A DNA stretch of 64,000 bases from Diospyros lotus. Lineage: Eukaryota; Streptophyta; Magnoliopsida; Ericales; Ebenaceae. How positions within the stretch are numbered: position 1 is the first letter of the stretch; every line of letters begins with the position of its first letter. The stretch lies in the NCBI RefSeq assembly GCF_014633365.1, contig NC_068349.1, forward strand, positions 23,264,753 to 23,328,752. Reading direction: 5' to 3'. Shown in pieces: positions 56,950-64,000 of this stretch. The notes under the pieces are model-generated. The model did no database searches, was not told where the DNA came from, and saw only the letters and a program-made list of their open reading frames with translations. The translations under genes and the position numbers were made by a program.

Positions 56950-58163
56950 CTAGAGCCAATCACTCATGTATCTTATACCTGATGATCGAACGTGACTTCC
57001 ATGTTTCTCCTGGGACAGAGCTTTAGTCAAGGGATCTATGACGTTGTCATACGTCGACAGTTTCTCTATATATGTCACCTCAGCTGATAATCTCCATTAT
57101 CAAATGGTGATGCCACAATACGATGACTCCATTGTTGTCCTAATAACTATTATTCGATCAACAATGCTAGACACCACTTTAAGTTCATCAATGAACTTAC
57201 GGATCCATACAACCTTCTTAGCTACTTCGAAGGCTGTTATGTATTCAGCTTCAGTAGTTGAATCTGCCACTATCTCTTGTTGGAACTTTTCCAACTCATG
57301 GCCCCGCCATATAGGAAGAATATGAATCTCGACTGTACGTGATTTAAAATCATCATGGTTGAATTAGAAACTAGCATCCGTGAACCCCTTCACAGTATGC
57401 TTTCATTCTCCATATGAAAAAACATCTCTTTAGTGTTTCATAAGTACTTAAGAATGTTTTTCACAGCAATCCAGTATTTTTCACCTGGATCAGCTTGATA
57501 TATGCTACATATGCTCAAAGTATATGCGATATCAGGCCCCCTACATAACATGGCATACATGATCGAGCCAATAGCCAAGGCATATGGTGCTCAACTCATC
57601 CTATCTCTCTCATCTTGTGTCTTTGGACACATAGCCTTGGAGAGATGTATTCCAAGTGACATGGGAAGATTTCCCTCCTAGAATCTTCCATGCTAAACCT
57701 CTTTAGTACCTTGTCAATGTACGTGCTTTAGGAGAGTGCTAGCAACCTTATGAATCTATCTCTATAGATCCTTATTCCCAGAATATAGGCTGCTTCTCCA
57801 AAATTCTTCATGGAGAAATTTTCTGAAAGCCATCTTTTAACTGATTGCAACATGGGAACACCATTCCCAGTGAGCAATATATTGTACAGATATAGGACTA
57901 AAAGGACCACCACGCTCACACTAACCTTCTTGTAAACACAAGGATCAACTTCCCTTTTGTGAAAAATCAAACTTTTTGATCTTTTCATCAAAACATTGAT
58001 TCTAACTCTGGGGTGCTTGCCTTAGTTCATAAATGGACCTTTTCAAGTTACAAATCTTATTTGCATGTTTATGAGTAACAAAACTGTCAGGCTGTGTCAT
58101 ATACACATCATCGACCAGGTTTCCTTTGAGGAAAGCTGTTTTGTCATCCATCTGCCATAACCC
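56950..58163 (-). pseudogene. Copia-2 reverse transcriptase and RNase H, broken
   Basis: Pieces in several frames. RNase H keeps the stretch VADSTTEAEYITAFE (about 57235-57285) that copia-1 has lost. In RT the active-site motif reads YLYN instead of YVDD (57728-57991 frame), which removes both catalytic Asp residues. Between SDID and WQMDDKTAFL (about 58150-58170) the sequence jumps, so about 100 codons of the RT fingers and palm present in copia-1 are missing. Confidence 0.85.
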
Positions 58164-59130
58164 AATGTCAATGTCAGACATTGCCTCATCATAGGTAGTA
58201 GGCTCTTCGTTCTCAGCTAGAAGCACATCTCCATGTGTGGAGATGAGAAATCCATATCTCTCTTGCTCGCAATAAACCCTCATCGACCTACGAGGTTCTT
58301 GTGTAGAAGGTTGGGGAGTTGACACAACTTCTTGTGTCTGATCTTTCTCGGGTTCCTGGAGGGGAGTATTTGTTTGTGGTTCGCCTCAAATCTTATTTGA
58401 GTTTAACATTCCTCCCACTAGCCACAACATCTAAGAATTCCTTCTCAAGGAATACCACATGCTTGGCAAAAAAACACCTTTTGTTTATATGGGTGGTAAA
58501 AGTAATATCCATTTGGATATCCCACAAACAGACATCTCGTTGATTTGGGTTGTAGCTTATTACTGTCAGCATGTTTAACATAAATTTGAGAACCCTAAAT
58601 CTTAAGGAAAGACAAATTTGGCTTCTTTCCTTTCCATATCTCATTTGGAGTCCAAGTAACTAACTTACTTGGAACCCTGTTTAAAACAAAGATCCCGATG
58701 AGGAGTGCGTATCCCCAAAATAAAATGAGGAGTTCAGTGCGACTCATTATGGATCAGACCATGTCCAACAAGGTCCTATCCCTCCTTTCAGACACACCAT
58801 TCATCTCTGGTGTTCCAGGTGGAGTCTATTGTGAAAGAATCTCATTCTGCTTCAGATGATATAGAAACTCACTGTTCAAGTCTTCACCACCTCGATCTGA
58901 TCGAAGTACTTTGATGCTTTTTCTAGTTTGTTTCTCTACTTCAAATCTAAATTCCTTGAACTTTTCAAAAGCTTTAGATTTGTGTCTCATGAGATACACA
59001 TAACCAAAACATGATCTATCATCAGTAAAGGTTATGAAGTAGACATATCCACCTCTAGCTAGGTGGATATGGGCCCACACACATCAATGTGCACAAGGCC
59101 TAACATTTATGTAGCCTTCACTCTTTTTAC
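58164..59130 (-). pseudogene. Copia-2 integrase, broken
   Basis: Linker FLISTHGDVLLAENEE (58002-58325 frame), C-terminal part (58393-58644) and core (58826-59080) with FTDDRSCFGYVYLM and LRSDRGGED, so the second catalytic Asp survives. The region of the catalytic Glu (58740-58825) is frameshifted. Confidence 0.85.
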
Positions 59131-60432
59131 TTTAAGAGGAGACTTAGTCATTTTGCCAAGCAAACAAGATTCACAAGCACCTTATGATTCATAATCAAAT
59201 GTGCTAGGATATCCAACTTTATACAAGTTGGATGTGCGAGTCTCATTTATATAGCCAAGGCGACAATGCCATAAATAAGTGTTATTTAAATCACCTGATT
59301 TAAGTCGCTTAATATTTATCTTATTGATAGGAGTATCAACATCAAGGACATACAAACCGTTACGTACTGTTGCTTTACCATAAAACAACTCATTTTTATA
59401 AAACGAACAACTATTGTCCTTAAATAAAAATGAAAATCCATCCTTGTCCAAACAAGAAATAGAAATTATATTCCTAGTCAAACTAGGATTGTAGTAACAG
59501 TTATGTAAATCTAATACAAGCCCTATGGGCAATGTCAATAAATAGGTCCCTACAACTAATGGAACAACTTTTGATCCATTTCTCATGTGTAGGTACACTT
59601 CTCCCATTATTAATCTCCTCGTACTCCTAAGCCCATACACGAAAGTGTAAATATGAGCACTAGATCCAGTATCTAATACCCATGTGGACTGATCAGAAGT
59701 AGATAGATTAATTCCAATAACATAAATACCTGAAGTGCCCTGAGTAGAACTCTTCTTACTCTACACCTTCTGGTTTATAACAGTGGAGATAGATTGCATC
59801 CTCCTTGCCCTTTTGGGTTTTGGTCTTCTGAACTCTTCTAGATTGCGCTATAGAAGAACTTTTCTTCCTTTTGGCTTTCTTACTCTTGAGCTTGCCCCTG
59901 TGCGCCTTGGGCCCTTCAACTAAGAGAACACTTCCCTTGGCCTTTAATCAATTTTAGGCTTGGTCTTCCTTAGTATGGACAACCACTCTCCAAGAGTATT
60001 TTCCATAACTGTCAGGGAGGAACTTGTAGCACCAAAATTTAGGGTAAGTTTCTACATCCATACCCAAGTTCAGCTCTAGCAACCTATTGATAAAACGTAT
60101 CATCTCCATGACATGCTTCTCAACAGATGATCCTTGAGCCTAACCATGATCTCATAAGTATAATAACTCTTATGTTGCAACCTATGTTTTGGGGTCATGG
60201 CAGCCAAGATGATATACCAAGCGATGATCATATCACCCTTGTGCATCGTCCAGGTTTTATGTGCTACTATTTACTCAACTGGTGGCTTCGCAAGAAGAGA
60301 TCTCTCTATCGAATAGAGAATCTTATCATGTGTGAGGACTATTCTCAAGATGATCTCCTAGTCATAGAAATTAGTTATGTTGAAGGTATTATTGCCCTCG
60401 AGTATCGATCTTATCAACATGTTTCTAGACAT
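59131..60432 (-). pseudogene. Copia-2 Gag, protease and integrase N-terminus, broken
   Basis: The frame at 59182-59640 covers the end of the protease and the pre-integrase domain (LWHCRLGYINETR; the second zinc His is Tyr). Gag upstream is scattered over frames with small deletions. The gag ATG corresponds to 60430-60432. The zinc knuckle is not recognisable, and a segment matching 18300-18340 of copia-1 is missing near 60135. Confidence 0.8.
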
Positions 60433-62414
60433 TCCGGATCAACAACTGAATAGAAATATTATTATAATCATATTAAATTACAAAATCATAAATTGCAAGA
60501 AGTAACATTCTATGATTGCCCCCATTATTTTCTACGAGTTCGCCACCCTCAAGCCATAACTCGAGAAATCCCGTTGGTAGATTTCCTAATGGGCTAGGAT
60601 CCCATCTCCCCTCGCACAACCTTGAGTGACTCAACAAATTGTGCTAGGATCGATTAGGTGGGTACTTGCTACCAATTGCATCTCTATGCAACTCCTAGAT
60701 TCATTGGGTTGACAACTCCTTGCCAAGCACATCTTATGTGACTCCGAATCTTTGCCTCTATACTCAGTGAGGCCTTGAGTGACTTAACAAACCTCACCTT
60801 TCTAGTTAAGTCGGACCCATCATTTAGGGACATCTCATGGCCCATGAAACATAGGAATCATAGGTGACACATGACCTTGAGTGACTCAACAAATCAAGTG
60901 CCAGCTAGAAACCTAATGTTTCATAATGATGGAAGGCAAGTTGGCTTAATATTAATGAGAGATTTATTATTTATTCATTTAGGTTTCATCACATGCAATT
61001 AATCAAATTAATAATGCATAATAAACGACTCAAATCGGTGTATGGTATGGATAACTACGGCTAGCCCCCTCGAGCCATAGAAGGGAAGCTAGCGGGTCAA
61101 ACCTAGGTGAAAAATCACATCTTGCTTCTCAAGCACATTCTCCAAGCCTTCATTGGTCTTCGAATGTTGTCTTCAATTTGGCTCCATCTCTTGCTTTTCA
61201 TACAAACTACAACTATCACTACTCTATTCTATTCTACATACATTACACAGAATCAGAAACCCTGAGTTACATTCGGGGGCAGTGATATGAGAAGAGAATG
61301 TATATTAGAGTATAAGAGAGGCAGGACATGCAGGCCCTATTTCAAAAATCAAATTTACAAGCATTCATTCCCAACATAAAATAAATGGTCGACTCGATCC
61401 ATACCATACACCCATGCAATCAACCACATTGATTCATTTAGATTATGTTAATTAATTGTCACATCTATTTTGATCTTAATGAAACGCTTTCAATAAATTG
61501 AAAATTTGTATAATTTTGGAAAAACAAAATTGTTTTAATTGTGTTGGGCTTGGGCTCCATTCATTAGTCTAACTAACAAGGCTCAACAGGCCTTGGATTA
61601 ACCAATGCATGTTAAACATACACTAACAGCCCAATAATTAATAAATAACCCAATTAAGGGCCCTGGCCCATTTTTAATCACGGCCCATAGGTGTCATACA
61701 CTCATGGATTTGATACAAATAATAAAAAATTGCCAAACAATTTGGTCGGGCCCTACTCGAGGGAACGAAATGCACTGGGCCACCGAGGGGTTTGTCCGAG
61801 TGCTTCACGTGAAGCCCGGGGAAGGGTCAAACTGAAGCTCAAGGGAGTGGGAGGGGGTGGGAGGCGGCTGGGTAGCCCAAAAAGGCCAAGGGGCGCGGCT
61901 AGGGCCGCATGGGGCGTGCTTGGCGTGCACGGCCGCGGCCCGTGCAGGCTGCAGGGGTCGTGCAAAGGCTACTGGGGCAGCGCGGGTCAGTCGTGGCCGC
62001 GCATGGGTTGCGGGCCGCGCCCGGGTCGTGGGTCTCATCCGTTGGCCGTGAGCGGGTCGTGAGTCGCGCCCGTACCCAGCCGCGCTTGCTCGGGCTTGCC
62101 TAGCCACGCCTGTGCGGGGCATGCGCACGCGCCGCAGCTCCTGGCAGCGCCCCAGTGCGCGCGGCCACACCCTACGCAAGCCCAGGCCATGCCTAGCACG
62201 CGCGGGCCCTGCTTAGCCGCGTCTTTTAATGCCCCGATACATCCGTATGCACCCCAAACTCAGTTTTTTGCTTTTTCGTGTCATACATGATCTTTTGCCC
62301 TTCACCCAAAAACGTTTTGGAATTCAAAAAAAATACAAACGCAATAATTATTTAATTATTTCACAAATAACAACATAACCAAATTCGCACATAAGGAATT
62401 GAAATATTTCAACC
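60433..62414 (-). other. Copia-2 5' leader
   Basis: Same plan as in copia-1: three copies of the 19-bp TTTGTTGAGTCACTCAAGG-type motif near gag (60620-60893) and a GC-rich block near the primer site (61850-62220). The GC block is shorter and has fewer CpG than in copia-1, as expected of an older methylated copy. Confidence 0.8.
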
Positions 62415-62428
62415 TGGCTCTGATACCA
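62415..62428 (-). promoter_or_regulatory. Copia-2 primer-binding site, initiator tRNA-Met
   Basis: TGGTATCAGAGCCA in element sense, intact, one base from the LTR end at 62430. Confidence 0.9.
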
Positions 62429-62429
62429 T

Positions 62430-64000
62430 TGAAAGTAAAGTAAGATCGCTACGGGGCAAGCAGTATAGTTCAAAAATTTTGAACCTTACCCCGATCCCGA
62501 CGATTGGATCAACATCCAAATCAAATCATTCACATACAAATAAATAAATCTAACCTTTAGATTATCGAGTCATTTGCGGATTCGGGCCGTCCAATCGTCC
62601 GGCCTCTAACTCGTGATACACGGCACATATCCGTTGGCAAGGAGAGCGGAATAGGAGTGCTAGCTCCTTCTCTTTTTTGTGGCTTGTGTATGGACGGAAA
62701 AGAACGCCCACGTTTCAAATTGATGCCAACAAGAAACGGGGAAGAGTGAACGGCAATACGTTTTTCAACTCTTGAAAAATGACACCAAAAACTCTCTACT
62801 ATTTTGGGCAACCCATAAAGGGATAGTTATAGAGAAAGATCTTAGGGTTTCTCAAACCCTAATGGATTGGGCTAACCCATTAATTCTAATTCAATTAGAA
62901 TCTTAAGTGGGCTTATTCTAGTCCAACTAGAAATATAATTAAATAGCCCAAATCCTTTTATAGGTTTAAATAAAATATTTTGGCCCAAATCTAATTCAAT
63001 CCCAAATATAATATTTAATATTTGGCCCAAATCTAATTTGGTCCAAATATAATATTTAATATTTAATATTTGGCACAAATCTAATTTAGACTAAATAATA
63101 TTTAATTTAATAATTGGCTCAAATCCAATTTAGTCCAAATATTAACTTAAGCCCAAATATATATTTTATTTCCTATTTGCCATTCCAACAAATAGAAAAT
63201 TATTAAACTAGAAATTCCTTCATAATTTAATCAATTGCCATTTTAGAAAACTTTTTCCATTATGACGACTCCTCGTTATATCGACGGCACAACTTCTTGC
63301 CGAAGTGTCCCACTTAACCATACGTCCACTCTCCTGGTTTAAGCCAGGGACCGTGCCTATTGCGTATGACTCATTAGGCTTCCGAATATGTTGGTAATGT
63401 GTCAGTACAAACACATAAGACAAGATTGGCCTCTAGCAAGGCATCATGCCTACCCAATTATTCAGAATGATTCATAATCCGCAAATAACCTTTCACGAGC
63501 ATGGTTACCATGTAATTCGATCCTCTCATCAATGTATCTTATGTGATCTCAAGTATGGCGATGTGTTGCTTGATAATGATCACATGAGTTTTCTTCGGTC
63601 TTCCGGATATCTTCACTTAATAGAAAATGAATCAATAACTCCTTATTGATCTCTTTTACCATGGCCATGAATTTAAAATGAATATCCACCGAAGGCGCCT
63701 TAGATACATCATCCTCTATCAAGGGATAGACGAGTCCCATCTTGGCTATGCACCTATCTCCATAAGCCTCACGATATACCCAATGATCGCCCACATGTAG
63801 CCTTTGTCTAGGCCCATCGAAATGATGTCAAAGCATACCAGTGTTCTTATGAGATGACCGTGACAACCTCTGGTCCAAGGATTAGTTACACCCATCTCGT
63901 ATGAGAATTCCATCAACATATAACCAAAATGGATTCTCATGGCGAGTCATGTCCAGTGACACGTTCTCCAACATTGGTCACCTATGTACTTGTCTAGGCA
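62430..64000 (-). repeat. Copia-2 5' LTR, cut by the window end
   Basis: Partner of 54976-56935; the first 1571 bases are visible. A deletion near 63285 removes about 45 bases present at 55840-55885. GGCCCAAAT repeat block at 62945-63180. Confidence 0.9.

Larger units (their letters stand above)
54976..64000 (-). mobile_element. Ty1/copia element copia-2, degraded, running off the window
   Basis: Same family as copia-1: same LTR ends, primer site, leader layout and protein motifs. 3' LTR 54976-56935, internal region 56936-62429, 5' LTR from 62430 beyond the window end, so the target duplication cannot be checked (left flank GGGTT). LTRs differ at about one base in ten over the first 245 aligned bases and by a 45-bp-scale deletion near 63285. 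The coding part has many stops, frameshifts and an RT deletion. Confidence 0.9.

Noticed and set aside
60127..60453. 108-codon plus-strand frame in copia-2
   Set aside because: Antisense to the decayed copia-2 gag and absent from copia-1 in open form.

Overview
This is a plant nuclear genome window, probably from a eudicot, and it consists of transposable elements nested inside one another. I see no host gene, tRNA or rRNA. The evidence for a plant is the element set: a Ty1/copia family with an initiator tRNA-Met primer site, an Athila-type Ty3/gypsy element primed by tRNA-Asp, chromovirus relics with the plant-type integrase and chromodomain tail, a LARD-like non-autonomous element, and a CACTA transposon. 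Most borders are fixed to the base by target-site duplications (TSDs).

Layout. (1) 1-1159 is the end of a gypsy-type LTR and 1160-1726 is unassigned. (2) 1727-23525 is the 5' LTR, primer site and gag stub of a decayed gypsy element. Copia-1 (2383-22566, minus, TSD GCAAG) split its LTR, and a nearly intact Athila element (5600-16228, minus, TSD GCCAT) split copia-1. (3) 23526-31105 is another gypsy LTR fragment. It holds a solo copia LTR (23698-25182, TSD CCTTT) and a solo gypsy LTR (26139-30723, TSD GAGAG), and the latter holds a third solo-like LTR (27717-29885). (4) 31106-31675 is unassigned. (5) 31676-54975 is the 5' part of a gypsy LTR containing a decayed chromovirus (32733-54888, minus, TSD CCTTA). 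The 5' LTR of that chromovirus holds a 10.3-kb LARD-like element (39476-49780, plus, TSD GTAAG) and a 3.2-kb non-autonomous CACTA element (49886-53059, TSD CAA). (6) 54976-64000 is copia-2, an older and broken relative of copia-1 that runs off the window.

Genes. The only long open frames belong to the elements. Athila has Gag-protease (10975-13713) and RT-RNase H-integrase (8086-10974) in the same frame, separated by a single TAG. Copia-1 once had a single Gag-PR-INT-RT-RH frame. It now has three in-frame stops, a deleted RNase H core and the Athila insertion. Copia-2 and the chromovirus keep only recognisable pieces.

Age. LTR pairs of Athila, copia-1 and the LARD each differ by about 1% by hand count, so all three insertions are recent. 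Chromovirus LTRs differ by 2-3% over most of their length and copia-2 LTRs by about 10% where I counted. The signals most worth following are the LARD with intact cis signals and no genes, a covarying hairpin pair and a duplicated polypurine tract in the Athila 3' region, an Spm-like exon layout in the CACTA element, and conserved motifs in the copia leader and the chromovirus LTR.
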